DNA of 64,000 nt, from positions 10,389,665 through 10,453,664 of the forward strand of contig JABAKD010000007.1 in the NCBI GenBank assembly GCA_012845835.1. Direction: 5' to 3'. This DNA is from Undaria pinnatifida. Lineage: Eukaryota; Sar; Phaeophyceae; Laminariales; Alariaceae. Positions 19,603-30,705 of this stretch are shown piece by piece (position 1 is the stretch's first letter; the number at the start of each line of letters is the position of its first letter). The notes under the pieces were generated by a model, which searched no databases, was not told the origin of the DNA, and saw only the letters and a list, made by a program, of their open reading frames with translations. The position numbers and the translations under genes are program-made.

Positions 19603-19876
19603 AAGCGTGCTACGATAACGGTGCACCGTTTTGTTTCTGAGGTTCCTCACTTTCGTAGCTTAAGACATGTCTCTCTCAAGCACCGATTTGGAGAAAATAA
19701 TGCTGCTATTAATAGCAGACCGGGTGAACAATCCTCCCATGGCCTAGGTGTATTCAACGAGAATCACAACGCCAAAAAAACAAAAATGACGTTTTTTTCC
19801 CGACGACTTTGGGTTAAGGAGTGTCGTCGTTCAGACGCCGTTTCAGACGAAAAAATGAGACCTTTATCGTAGGAGT
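19603..19876 (+). mobile_element. TIR-1 MITE-like element
   Basis: Starts GAAGCGTGCTACGATAACGG, keeps TCCCATGGCCTAGGTGTATT and CGACGACTTTGGGTTAAGGA, and ends GAGACCTTTATCGTAGGAG. Confidence 0.85.
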
Positions 19877-20590
19877 AGGGTTGGATGAGGTATAGATGGT
19901 TAAGAGCCTCAGAAAATATAGTTGGTGTACACCTGTCTATTCCGTGGCATGTTGTGCCAACAAGTCGCGGCGCGCACAACTGAGGAGGGACGCCATGCCC
20001 GCGGATGCACGCGTGGTACTGAATGTCGAAAAAGGTTGCTGAATGTCGAAGCTCCTTGCCCCAAACAAAGTCATGGGAATGCTATTACTCATTTTTTTCC
20101 AACATGAATAATAGTTGTTATATATACCAAGAGGCCCTTGGGTTTGGTCCTCGGTTCGTACTTCTAGGATAGACCACAGCAAGATTTTGGGTGGGGTATG
20201 TTGAACTACTGAAGAGAGAAGCCGCCTCGAAAACAAGAGATGGTACTGTACCCTTCGACCGTAGCGTATGTCCGCGGCGCCAAGGAAAAACATGTAGTGT
20301 CAGGGAGAACCGGCGCACATAGGGTCACACACACGCACGGCAGCGAAGGTACAAGCAGCGCAACTCGGCCTCTTAGAAAAAAAAGCATAAGCGAGAGCAC
20401 CGAGCGAGCGCGCCAGGGAACACAACAAGAAGTAATACCCACGACAGCGCACGGATACATACAAATACGCACACACATCTAGAAGATGAGCTACGCACGC
20501 ACAATTATTCTAAGAAGGCTGAGAGAGCAATGAGCGCGATAGGAATCATAAAACAAGGGAGAGTCAGCGCGCAGGGAAAACCAACAGAGG
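19877..20590. other. Unassigned and purine-rich repeat sequence
   Basis: The left half has no family match. From about 20390 it has purine-rich words (GCAATGAGCGCGATAGG, GAGTCAGCGCGCAGGGAAAA) shared with 17.4-17.6 kb. Confidence 0.4.
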
Positions 20591-20792
20591 GGACGTGTGC
20601 TACGGATAAAGAGGCGGCAGTGTTCGCCGATAGTATTTTTGTATGGCAGCGCTCACTCCACTGAGAGGCAGACACTTGATATATTTTGGGCTTTCTTTTG
20701 GTCTTGGTCTATACCTAAGCCGTTAGTTTATCCATCGCGTTCCGCTTTCAGGATTTGCTGCGTAATCAGTGGGTTGGTGGGCGTTGTAGAAA

Positions 20793-21168
20793 GGCTGGCT
20801 ACCTTAGGGGGGGCCGGGGTGCCCCCTTTTTTTTCTACTCGGTTTGAGATACTCGACACGAGTGACACTCTGAACCTCACTGACAGGGAAGCCTCTAGGC
20901 GAGTTTTTTCGGCGCGTCGCGCGTTGTAGCCAGCCCTTCCTGGTTGGGGATTCATGTACCAAGCGTTAAATCGGCACGGAACGACTTTTTTGGCGTGCCG
21001 TAGCTATTGTAGCCATTCCTTTTGCGGATTCACATCGCGAAGTTATATGGGCACGGAAGCTTAAGACCGCGAAGAAACAGTGGGGTAACTCGCGCGAGTG
21101 ACCCCGACCCACTGAAAGAAAATGCCCTCAAAAAGCCAACAAAACCCCGGTACCGTAGCTTTGGCCGA
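20793..21168 (-). mobile_element. TIR-4 copy, partly duplicated
   Basis: Begins GGCTACCTTAGGGGGGG and has a diverged palindrome ATACTCGACACGAGTGACAC with AACCTCACTGACAGG. The block with GTAGCCAGCCCTTCC occurs again, diverged, as GTAGCCATTCCTTTTGCGGA, then GGGTAACTCGCGCGAGTGAC and the end CCGGTACCGTAGCTTTGGCC. Confidence 0.65.
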
Positions 21169-22144
21169 CAGGTCTCCATTTGAGAAGCCGAACAAAACTG
21201 AGTGATACCTCTATACTATTAATCTAATAGAATATTTTGTCCTTGCGCCGTTTATCTTGGGACAAAGAAGAAGAAGAAAGTCATGAGCGCGGTACGAAAC
21301 GAATAAAAGTACACACTTCTGGTTTATATCAACGGAAAGGAATAGTCAGCTCGTAGGGGACACACGCAGAGAGAGAACAAAAATGGCCCAACGTAATCCA
21401 GAAAGCAGATGCAGCGAGCCACGAATCTTCACAGAAAGGAAGCATCAGAGTGCAGACAGATGTATACACCAGGAGAGGAGCAACCAGCGCGCAACACAAG
21501 GAGGCGAAAGAACCCGAGCAGACCTCTGCCCAGGATTTAATTGCGAAGGAAAGAAAACGTGCCTGTTCGCCATAACAAATATGCGCAGAAACGATATACG
21601 CGTATACAGTCTATGCGCGATTGGTGGCGTTAGAATAAACCAAAAGGGGTCATGGGACAGGGACACGAATCGAGAAGGAAGATCTAGAGCACACGTACAC
21701 AAAAATCAAAAATGATTAGTCCACACGTACAGTCACCAGAAAAATATGTGTCGACCTTTCTTAGGATTCCGCTCAGGAAGAATCTGCGCGCAGACCGATA
21801 CAGAACCGATAGAAAAAAATAGCACGGAGCAAAATATGGGGAATTTTGCGAAGTTAGGAACGAACACCAGGTAAACGAGAAAGAAGAACCAGTTCACAAC
21901 GAAGCACATACACACAAGTGTGGATAGCCCAGCCGCGTTTTGTCTCGCGACTTAAACAAGGAGCAAGTAATTCATTGAGCGTGCCAGTAAACCGATGAAA
22001 AATCGTAAGGAGGACCAGCCAGCGCAGACGGGCCCAGACGCAGAGAAAATAGTAGTTCGCGCGCTCCTAGTCTCGAACAACTATTACAACGAGCAAGTAG
22101 ATAAGCTCTCCAGGAAACATCGGCAAGCACGTAGAGAAACACTG
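21169..22144. other. Purine-rich degenerate repeat, no gene seen
   Basis: Shares words such as AACCAGCGCGCAACACAAGG with 16.8 kb. A 110-codon plus frame at 21383-21715 has no recognised domain. Confidence 0.4.
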
Positions 22145-22159
22145 GCAGACAGACAGAAG

Positions 22160-22161
22160 GA

Positions 22162-22258
<97 letters not shown>

Positions 22259-22275
22259 GGCAGACAGACGGACAG
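22160..22275 (+). repeat. (CAGA)n microsatellite
   Basis: About 28 tandem GACA/CAGA units, with variant units at both margins. Confidence 0.96.
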
Positions 22276-22524
22276 ATACAACACAAGCCAGCGTGCAAAC
22301 CTAAACCAGGGAGACAATACCGGGGCAGGAGTCGCACGCTGCGATAGCGGAGCGGAAGCGTTGAGCGCTCAGCATCTATTTCCCAAAGGTATTGCTTGGC
22401 TGTGAGGGGTTTGAGGTATAAAGCTGCCTAGGTGAGGAGCTTCAGAAGACGTAAGTTGAATCCCTGCCATGGCATGTATCCGGATATAGCTCGAAGTCAA
22501 GTCATACACTGGTATCGTCAAGCC

Positions 22525-23045
22525 TACTACCTGGCATATCACACGCATACAAATCATACAATCAGACATGGGCCAAGGCTACGATGAGTTATAGCGTTGT
22601 ACCTCTCCCTGCTGCCTGGGAGTCATTCTGCGGTAGCCCCGAACTTTTCTTAAACGAGAGGATGCCGGTTTTGAAACCAGCTCCCGGCCGTATCCCTTGG
22701 AATACATACGGTGCTCATCGCCAACCCTACGTCATCGTTCGATAGTCCTTTGCAGACCATAACACACACACGAAGAGGCATGTTTTTCATCCTCTAGCGT
22801 CCTTCCTCGTGTTGAACACGCATGAAACGTCCGTTGAACAAAATCGATGGTCTTGGTGGGAGGCTATTGTAGAATCAGTCCTGGTATGAAACGCGCATAC
22901 AAATAACACAATCCGCCACGGGCCAAGGCTGCAGTATTACAGTAATGTACCTCTCCCTCTACCACTTACTTGGTGTATCACGCGCAGACGAAAAATGCAA
23001 TCAGGTATGGAGCAAGGCTACAGTATTGTAGTTCTACAACCCCCT
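22525..23045. repeat. Three diverged copies of a roughly 85-bp repeat
   Basis: Copies start near 22525, 22880 and 22970. They share a CGCATACAAAT or CGCAGACGAAAA block, GGGCCAAGGCTACGATG or close variants, and GTACCTCTCCCTSTA-like ends. The first and second copies are separated by the TIR-2 copy at 22620-22881. Confidence 0.55.
22620..22881 (+). mobile_element. TIR-2 MITE-like element
   Basis: AGTCATTCTGCGGTAGCCCC to GGCTATTGTAGAATCAGTCC, with GAAACCAGCTCCCGGCCGTA, CTACGTCATCGTTCGATAGT and TCCTTCCTCGTGTTGAACAC inside. Confidence 0.85.
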
Positions 23046-23748
23046 CATTTCACGAACGTGCATAGACTGCTCGTATATAGTGTAATGGTTTTGCACCTCA
23101 TTAAAGGACGAACTAAGCGCCTTTGTAACTACAAACTCGGTTTTTAGGAAATATTACTTAGAGCTACCGTAGGAAGGGGTTTGGGGCTCCAAAGGGGTTA
23201 CACTGATTAGACAACGCAGCGCCACAAGCAGTTCCCCCTGCTGTGCATGTCACGAAACGAAAGCCAATCTGTCATGAGATGGACGGGGCAGCCACTTGCG
23301 CAGGCGATTCTTTGACACTGAAAACACGAGCCCCTTAACGCCTTTACCACTGGAAAACCGTTATTTGGGGAAATTATTTGCAATTAGTGTAGGAAGGAGC
23401 TTGTCAATTTTAATGAAGTTAACATACCCTCTCTAGACAGTGCCCTCTCGGTCGACGTTGCACTCTGAAAACACCCACGCACGATCGAGTCAACTACTGT
23501 CGTGCAGGGGTTGCCTTGATCATAACGTTGGGCGGGAGTTGCAAGGAGCTGCCATGGACGCGGCAGAGGAGGAGTAGCAACCAGGCACCGGGCATCAAAT
23601 ATCGTTGTGTTTGCGAGTTGTAGACTGCCCCATGAGGGATGACACGCACTACTCTCTGGGGCTCTGAGCATCCCAACTCATGACGCACTCACCAATGCTT
23701 CGGTAGTGCAGTATCACACCGCCTTTTTCACGGAAAATGTGAGGCCAC
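23046..23748. other. Unassigned sequence
   Basis: A short block GGGGTTTGGGGCTCCAAAGG near 23178 resembles 16930 and may be another old repeat. No gene was recognised. Confidence 0.4.
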
Positions 23749-23832
23749 GGTCTCGACACGGTCTCGACACGGTCTCGACACGATCTCGACACGGTCTCGA
23801 CACGATCTCGACACGGTCTCGACACGGTCTCT
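23749..23832 (+). repeat. 11-bp minisatellite GGTCTCGACAC
   Basis: About seven to eight tandem units with GGT/GAT variants, ending GGTCTCTCGAGTGG. Confidence 0.95.
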
Positions 23833-23938
23833 CGAGTGGAGCCCAGCTGTTCCTATTTAGCTTCGAGGAGGAGCGTAATAAGTTCATGTCGGCCAGTGAC
23901 GCGTAACCTAAACCACGAACGATCGAGACTCTGCCAGA

Positions 23939-24272
23939 CCAAGGCTACGGTATTAGCAGGGGGATGTTACGACGGTGCTATGATGATGCTATGATGATGC
24001 TATGATATATCTCTGTTTCCACTGCTGGATTAGAGCCAATTCACCACTCGCACAAGTGACACTGCGTACACCTCACCGACGAAACGATTTTTTAGCTGAT
24101 TTTCTTTGCACAGCGTAGGTACCCATTCCATCGTGCGTTCATATCGCGAAACAAAGTAGCACAAAAACTTTACATCGCAAAGGGACAGCGGGGTCACTGG
24201 CGCGAGTAACCTCGAGCCACCTGAAAACAAGACGCCAAACGGCACCCCGCCTGAAGTATTTTTGGTCGGCAA
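23939..24272 (-). mobile_element. TIR-4 element with a short 11-bp array
   Basis: Starts CCAAGGCTACGGTATTAGCA and GGGGGATGTTACGACG, then three GTGCTATGATGAT-like units (complement of ATCATCATAGC). It continues with AATTCACCACTCGCACAAGT, GCACAGCGTAGGTACCCATT and GGGGTCACTGGCGCGAGTAA. It shows in miniature the structure seen at 30.7-32.2 kb and 47.6-48.0 kb. Confidence 0.75.
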
Positions 24273-24281
24273 GGTACAGGG

Positions 24282-24350
24282 GAGCCGCTCGCGCGAGTTG
24301 CTCCGATTCGCTCCAACAATGCGATTCTAAAGGTGACTCAAATACCGTAG
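24282..24350 (-). mobile_element. TIR-4 terminal fragment
   Basis: GCCGCTCGCGCGAGTTGCTC and CAAATACCGTAGGAG resemble the palindrome and end of TIR-4. Confidence 0.45.
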
Positions 24351-25430
24351 GAGTAACCAGGATCTACTCCCCCTATCACGTATCTGCAAAACACGTGCGG
24401 GTACATCTGGGAGACCTCAACGCAGGCAATCAGTGGATATTATATACTCGAAGAAGGAAGAAAAATCGTAGCACTAAATGGACGGAGGGAGACCGACATA
24501 GCAAGAATTAAGGTAACAGCCCTCGACCTCTTCTGCCTTTTCTTGTCCACAATAGCAGCAAACGCATAGGTCTGGAGCAAAACACAAGCTTGCACGCTTC
24601 AGTACCACAGTGCGTTTAATACATATTTGTATGTAGTTTTCCATTTGAAAACGTGCAGAGTGAGCACCAATAACGGCAAACACCAACGGAAATCAGGAGG
24701 TTAAGGTCACTGCGACGAGTACAAATAATCGTGGACGTACGACGCCCCAACACCGCTTGACGTACAAAGTACCACATGATCAATTGCAGGGGGTCCGCAT
24801 GTCTTCAAAGAGCGAACGCGCGCGACCGGACCATGACGAATCTTGCAAAGAAAAGAGGAATACCGACACTTGAATTGATAGCACTCAAAGCTGGCGTATT
24901 TGAAACATTATAGGAATAACACCACCTAAACCTATACTAGACGCGATATTTTTTTGTTTGTTTGTCCTGTAGCCGTATGGCCTGTGATGGGAGGCGGGCG
25001 GGGCTTTATACGCGGGAGGGGGGGCGGTTAAACGGAGGAGAGGTCGCAAAAACGAATATGAGAACTTGCTGCACGCGTGATGCTAGTAGGCGATGATGGG
25101 GGCGGCGAGGAGGGGGGGGGGGGGGGGGGGGGGAGGATGACGGAAACTTGTGGAGACCATATAAATGATCGGAGCTACTGCATGGATGGCTCGAAAGGTA
25201 AAGAGGTCATACAACCTATCAGGTAGCGCAGAACCCTGGCGGCTACTCATTTTCGGTGGGCGGAGGGCGACGGACGGAGGTGGGTGGTGGTGGTGGGTGG
25301 AGGGGTTGTTAGGGAGAGCGGGGGGGGGGAGGGGGGGGGGGGGGGCGGAGGAGGTGGATGGGCGCAAAATATTCTACCTAGCGAAATGCGGATGGCCAAT
25401 ATTCCAAGATAGAGTTTGATGCCACGGATG
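24351..25430. other. Unassigned sequence with G-rich tracts
   Basis: G-runs at about 25015-25030, 25110-25135 and 25255-25350 could form quadruplexes on the plus strand. The overlapping frames there are low complexity. No gene was recognised in 24351-25000. Confidence 0.45.
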
Positions 25431-25439
25431 GGAGAACAA

Positions 25440-25826
25440 GGCTAGAGAAGCGGGGTATAATCTCTTTCACTGCCGGATGCGACTCAGAGGGGTACCCCCT
25501 GTTTTTTCACCACTACTGGGTCTGTCTGTGCTATTATCATATAGTATCATACTATCATACTCGCGGCAGTGACTATGTACCTCACAGACAAAGACACGTT
25601 CGTTCCGGGCGGATTTTGTTTCGGTGCAGCGTAGTAGCTAGCCATATCCCTTTTCGTATAAAATACCGAGATTGATGTTTAAAAAGCATAGCGAAAACCT
25701 GTCTGTGACCGCAAGGAACAGGGATGGGTCACTCGCGCGAGTGACACCGAGGGAGCCACTGAAAAGAAATGTGCCCACAAGGGGGTAAAACAACGTAACC
25801 CCCCCTACCGTACCACCATTGATCGC
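25440..25826 (-). mobile_element. TIR-4 element
   Basis: GTGACTATGTACCTCACAGA, GGTGCAGCGTAGTAGCTAGC, GACCGCAAGGAACAGGG, perfect palindrome GTCACTCGCGCGAGTGAC (25728-25745), and the end CCCCCCTACCGTACC. Confidence 0.75.
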
Positions 25827-26033
25827 GCACGAGAGACTTTGTACCTCACCAAAAATCATACATTAGGCTCGATTCGTTTGGCGCAGAGCGTAGCTAGCCA
25901 CGCCGTTGCTGATTCACATCGCTAAATTCGATGTGAAAGAACGATTAAGACCGCAAGTGAACCGGGGAATCACTCGCGCGAGTGATCCCGAGCCACCTGT
26001 GAAACAAAGCCGTCAACGGCACACCCCCCGGGG
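25822..26033 (-). mobile_element. TIR-4 element, second of a head-to-tail pair
   Basis: TTTGTACCTCACCAAAAATC, GGCGCAGAGCGTAGCTAGCC, AATCACTCGCGCGAGTGATC and GGCACACCCCCCGGGGTC follow directly after the previous copy. The left end is missing. Confidence 0.65.
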
Positions 26034-26824
26034 TCGGGAGCAACAAAACCGTGGTGTTGCTAGTACGTTAATGAAATAAGATAATAGATAATAGCACCAA
26101 AACAATCACTGTCCAAAGTCGGCATCGGGACGACCTCCTTATTCTGAGCATGCGCGAAAGCACGCTTTCTTTTATGTTGTTGCACTATTTTGTTTCGATC
26201 CTCTTGAACATGGTTTCGCTAATATAGTGCACGCCTACTTCCCGCACGCGCACGGTTACCGTTTAAGTCATTCCATGTGCTCGGTGTACTATAGCATCAC
26301 AACGCCCGCCTCCACCGCAGCCAATATCTCCTAACACTCAAGGCCAAGGGGGTCAACTTTTTCATACAACTTTGGCGTGACTATGCTACCACGAGGCTTC
26401 CCTATTTTTTTAAAAAATTTTGTTCTTCTGCTGAGTGTGCTTGTGGATCGAAACGTTTTTTAAAACGGGCCCGGTACCGTACGATAAGTTTAACGTACTA
26501 TCCTTTTGTTTGTAGCGCCTTGAAGCGACGGCAGGGGAGGAGTAGCACGTCACAACAGGTGTACCTCAACGTTGAACCGACAGGTCGTCAGCTGCCCACA
26601 AGAGTTTGTTTGGCCCTCTCGACGTTCTCCATGGAAGAGGGGAGGTACTTACCGGTCAAGGGGCCGCGTGGTTGTGCATCCCACGGCCCAGCTTCAACCA
26701 CGGGGTTGCGAATGGCTTGATTTTCCAACCCTGGTCCTGGCCCCGTATCACGCGAAGCGAAAGCAAACATGGAAGCAGAAGAAGCGAGATCTACGGTTGG
26801 GTTGAGGTATCCCTTTGTTCAGTA
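26034..26824. other. Unassigned sequence
   Basis: A plus-strand Met-less frame of about 60 codons (near 26160-26330) and short frames at 26520-26911 show no recognised domain. Confidence 0.35.
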
Positions 26825-27075
26825 CCGGGTACTGAGGAACTCGCACGAGCGACTCCGTACCTTGCCCACACAAAATCGCTTTATATAGGGGATTCGCTTG
26901 GCGCGGCGTAGACAACCCGGTCCACTACATGGTTTGATGCCCCAAAGTTGAAACAGCTCGAAAGCTTAAGACCACACCGGAATAGCGGGGATACCAGCGA
27001 GAGTGCACCTCCTGAGAGTTACTTCGAAACCAAATACCAAAATTGACCCCCCCCCCCCCCTGCCTGCTGTTGCTT
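26825..27075 (-). mobile_element. TIR-4 element, diverged
   Basis: AACTCGCACGAGCGACTCCG, TACCTTGCCCACACAAAATC and TTGGCGCGGCGTAGACAACC follow the reversed family order. The final palindrome is weak (ACCAGCGAGAGTGCACC). Confidence 0.55.
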
Positions 27076-27079
27076 TGGT

Positions 27080-28690
27080 CAGCCACAACTAAGGTTCACT
27101 CCGGGACTATATAATAGTGCATTGCTTGCGGCAATATAACTGTTAACATTTTGTACTACAACGAGGATGCAACGCTGGCCCGACCACCAACGATAAAGCC
27201 GGCCACCGTCACTGTCACTCGAGACACCAACCCAATCAAAGAGGGTTCTACGGCTGCGCAGACCTAGGTCCAGCCCGAAGAAACGGGTTGACGTGCGCGT
27301 GATTAGGTTGTATAGTCTTGGCCTCGACTCTGCCTCGTGCGCAATATGGCCAAATGTGGAATCTGACAAACTATCATATAGATTATATGGTACGCCCCAG
27401 ATACCACTTGTCGTTTGTGGCGTTAAATTGGCGGAGAGGAAGAAGTGACACAGGGGAATGGTACATATGATACCCCAGCAGAATAAAACATGAGATTCTT
27501 GTACTTCAACTCTTCGGCACTGACCTGAGCACCAGGATTTAGGCCGACCGCCCGCCCGCTGTCACCGGTGTAACTTCGATCAACCGGTGTAATTGCACTT
27601 GGTTTCTAAATCCCAACGCAATACATCGAACATGGAATCAGACAAGCAACTACCATACCCTACGTTCCACGTACAATCTAGATTGTGGCACCAGATTAAC
27701 GAAGGAAGAGAAGGGGCGTAGATTGGGTACACGATACACGATTTCCCCGTAGGCCACGCTTGAAATCGTTGAACTTCAGTACGAACGGACCGGTAAGCTA
27801 CGTAGTTGGGCAACCCGCCGCCAGTCGTTGGATGGGAACCGCCACCGAGGGCAGTGTGGCTGTACAGACCTCGGTTTAGCTTCGTAAAAAAAGTTAACAG
27901 TATACTTTGCTTAATCAAACCCTAGCTCTGCCTCGTAGTCAAAACGAAAACAACATAGATTCAGACAAATGCAACAACTCTTTTATTCGTGACGCGTTGG
28001 CTGTGTCACCTAGTCGATAGAGGGGAAAAGGAGGGTATGCAGCAGTAGTAGTAACAGAGGGAAGGGGGAAAATCTCCGGGGAGGAAGCCTTTCACAACAC
28101 GTTGTACGCCAGCACGAACGGACCGGCATCAACGTATTGTTCGACCGTCCGTCTTCAGCCATTGGAGGGGGGGGCCTATCTTCAGGGCTGTATGGCTGTA
28201 CAGATCTCGGTCTAGGTTCGTCAAAGTATTTGAAAAAGTAAACTTGACTGACTCAAATCCTAGCTCTGCCTCGTACGCAATAAACGCAAACATAGAATCA
28301 GAGAAACGCAACAACTATATTATCGTTCCAGGCACTAATTGTTCGTGGCACCTAATCGGCGGAGGATAAAATGGGGTATGCAGTAGCAGAGGGGAGGTCG
28401 ATACCTCCGCGGGAAGCCTTTCAAAACAAACTGCGGCGCCAGCACGAACCGATCGGCATCAACATTGTTAGACCGCCCGCCTTCAAGCGTTTAAGGAGAA
28501 CCCCCATCGAGGGCTGTATGGCTCCACAGACCTCGGTCTAGCCGCGTCTAAATTGTGACTTGAGTGTTATGGATGACCTAATCAAACCCTAGCTGTGCCT
28601 CGTATTCAATAAACGCAATAAAAAGCAGCATCAGACAAGCACACCAACCACATGATTCGTTCCAGGTCTTGACTGTTTGTGGCACCTAAG
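27080..28690. repeat. Rep-6 tandem array, about five units
   Basis: The block CTCGTRCGCAATA, ending in a sequence like CATGGAATCAGACAAGCAAC, recurs near 27350, 27625, 27950, 28285 and 28615, a period of about 330 bp (the first spacing is shorter). Each unit also has a CACGAACGGACCGGCATCAA block, CCGCCCGCCTTCAGCCATTG and a TGTACAGACCTCGGTCTAG block. No unit keeps an open frame. Confidence 0.8.
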
Positions 28691-28930
28691 ACAAATGCTC
28701 GGTACGGTACCAGAATGGCCCCTTTTTGGGTATTTTGGTTGCAGTCGCCTGGGGTCACTTTGTGTGAGTGACCACCCTGTTCCTTGCGGTCATAGGCTTT
28801 CGCCATGCTGTTCTTGAAATTCTTTAATGTGTGCATCCCAATGGGATGGTTAGCTACACACTGCGCCAAGCAGTGAAGTACAGTCACTCGTGCGCCAAAT
28901 ACATGGTGAAATAAGTAGTACCCCACCCTT
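28687..28930 (+). mobile_element. TIR-4 element
   Basis: Begins CTCGGTACGGTACCAGAATG, has GGGTCACTTTGTGTGAGTGA, CCTTGCGGTCATAGGCTTTC, AATGGGATGGTTAGCTACAC and ACAGTCACTCGTGCGCC. Confidence 0.75.
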
Positions 28931-28934
28931 GCCG

Positions 28935-29230
28935 CAGCCTTGATCCTAAGCGATGGAGGGGGGGGGGAAGGGGGGGGTACGCAGCGAGAGGTAGCAGAGG
29001 GAAGAGGTAAAATGTCTACGCTGGGAAGCCGTCCAAAACAAACTGCGCGTCAAAACGAACGGGCCGGCAGGGCAGCGTCTAGGTTGACCGCCCGCCTTCA
29101 GCCAGTGGAGGGGCACCCTTATCGAGGCGGTTGGGTTGTATCGACCGTTTCGCCTAGCTTCGGCAAAACGGTTCACATTGACTTGAATGACTACTCTCAA
29201 CCTAAACCTCACTAAATAGTTAGATGGCCC
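28935..29230. repeat. Rep-6 partial unit
   Basis: GCCGTCCAAAACAAACTGCG, ACCGCCCGCCTTCAGCCAGT and TTCGCCTAGCTTCGGCAAAA match Rep-6. This unit is separated from the main array by a TIR-4 copy. Confidence 0.65.
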
Positions 29231-29273
29231 GCCTTCGCCCATACACCTCCCCACAGGGAGGGTACCCTACCGC

Positions 29274-29413
29274 ATTTTCGACAACATGATTGACACACTC
29301 TTGAAATTATATATACCCTAGCCCTAACCCTAGCCCAATGAAACACAAAAACCAACGTACGGTGAAACCCCTTTCGTCTCGTACATAGTGCGCGTCAACC
29401 ATGTTGTCGAAAA
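29274..29413. mobile_element. Inverted-repeat element with telomere-like tract
   Basis: TTTTCGACAACATGATTGAC at the left is answered by GTCAACCATGTTGTCGAAAA at the right, about 20 bp with one mismatch. The interior has CCCTAGCCCTAACCCTAGCC at 29319-29338. Confidence 0.75.
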
Positions 29414-29419
29414 GTGGCA

Positions 29420-29820
29420 AGCCCTGCTGGGGAGATATATGGCTCCATAGAACTCAGCTTATTGTTTCGGTCAAACGATTGAAAACGAACTTCAAGAAGT
29501 TGACTAAATGTCAAACCGAAGCCTGTAGGAAAGGTCGTCCGCCTTCAGCCATTGGAGGAGACGCACCCCAGCTTCTTACAAAAAATGAAACGCTCCTTCC
29601 AGCCGTGAGATCGAAGATTCGTTTAAACCTTTCTTCGCAAGCTGTGTGTATTACTCCGATCGCGCTTATTACTGGGTGTGTCCTCGTTCAGGATAAGGTC
29701 GGCGACTCCGTTAAGGGTCCGTTAAGGAGTACTGGAATCTCCACGGGTACGTACCATAAACTTCGGCCTAGCCTCGGTAACACGGTTGGCATATACTTGA
29801 CCACATCTATCTCTGTTTCA
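29420..29820. repeat. Rep-6 unit interrupted by Rep-5
   Basis: GGTCGTCCGCCTTCAGCCAT, then TGGAGGAGACGCACC, is followed by Rep-5 words (GTGAGATCGAAGATTCGTTT, TTCGCAAGCTGTGTGTATTA, GGTCGGCGACTCC) up to about 29745. Rep-6 then resumes with CTTCGGCCTAGCCTCGGTAA. The 211-codon plus frame across here (29401-30036) crosses these repeat joints and is not called a gene. Confidence 0.6.
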
Positions 29821-30295
29821 TTTTTTTGCGATCACATAGCCCACGTCTCTAGCAGGAAGGGGCATCGGAACAGACACTGGTTGTGCTGGGTGTATGTTAG
29901 GTGGGTGGAACTACCAGTTCCACGTGAAGAAAGTGTGAAGAACGAACGCACAAATAATCCTAGACTGATCCATGATTACAGGTGGTATGCGGTAGAACAA
30001 GCCCGTCGACTGGATGATGGACATGTGGTAATGTGAGAAAACCAACAAGATCGAACATATATTATCATATAGACTATATTGAAGACTATATTATTTGTAT
30101 TTCTTTCTTTTTTTTTTTTTTTTTTTTTTTGATCCTCCTCCTCCTGGGGATCCGGGTAAAAAAAGCTTAATGCTCCATACACTTTCGTTTGTGTACCAGT
30201 GTTCGTCCATCTGCGGAACGCAGACAACTGTGTCAACCTCGCCCCTCCGGTTTAGTCCACACTATGAGCTTTGTATTTCTCTTTTTATAATGTAT
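29821..30295. other. Unassigned sequence with poly-T tract
   Basis: A T-run of about 25 bases lies at 30106-30130. No gene was recognised. Confidence 0.4.
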
Positions 30296-30600
30296 TATAA
30301 TATTACACTCCGGCTGCGCGATCGAAGATTTCGTCGAAACCCATCTTTGCAAGTTGTGGGTGACACTCCGCTCACGCGTATTGATGGGTGCGTGTCCTCA
30401 CCAAGGATATAATAGGTCGGCGCTTCCCGCTAGAACTACAGCCGTTAGTGCAGCTTGTACCAAGGTCAACAGGGCGATCCTTATCCATCTGTGTGCGGAG
30501 ACTTGAAGAAAAAATGAAACGATTTTGAGGGGAACAAAATCTGACGGCTGTGGAAGGAAGTAATCATCAGGATATATATCATGAACATCCCGTAAGTCGT
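30296..30600 (+). repeat. Rep-5 element
   Basis: CGATCGAAGATTTCGTCGAA, CCATCTTTGCAAGTTGTGGG, AGGTCAACAGGGCGATCC, AACAAAATCTGACGGCTGTG and a CCCGTAAGTCGT end match the plus order. Confidence 0.75.
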
Positions 30601-30705
30601 AAAAAAATATGTACTTCGAAGTATATAGTATTCCCTCTCCACACGGGAAACCTCATGACATGTATGATGTGGCGAATAATGCGGACAGAGCGTGGACGAC
30701 CCAGG

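Noticed and set aside
29401-30036. 211-codon plus-strand frame, one of the longest non-repetitive frames
   Set aside because: It crosses the joints between Rep-6, Rep-5 and Rep-6 again, and no domain is recognisable.
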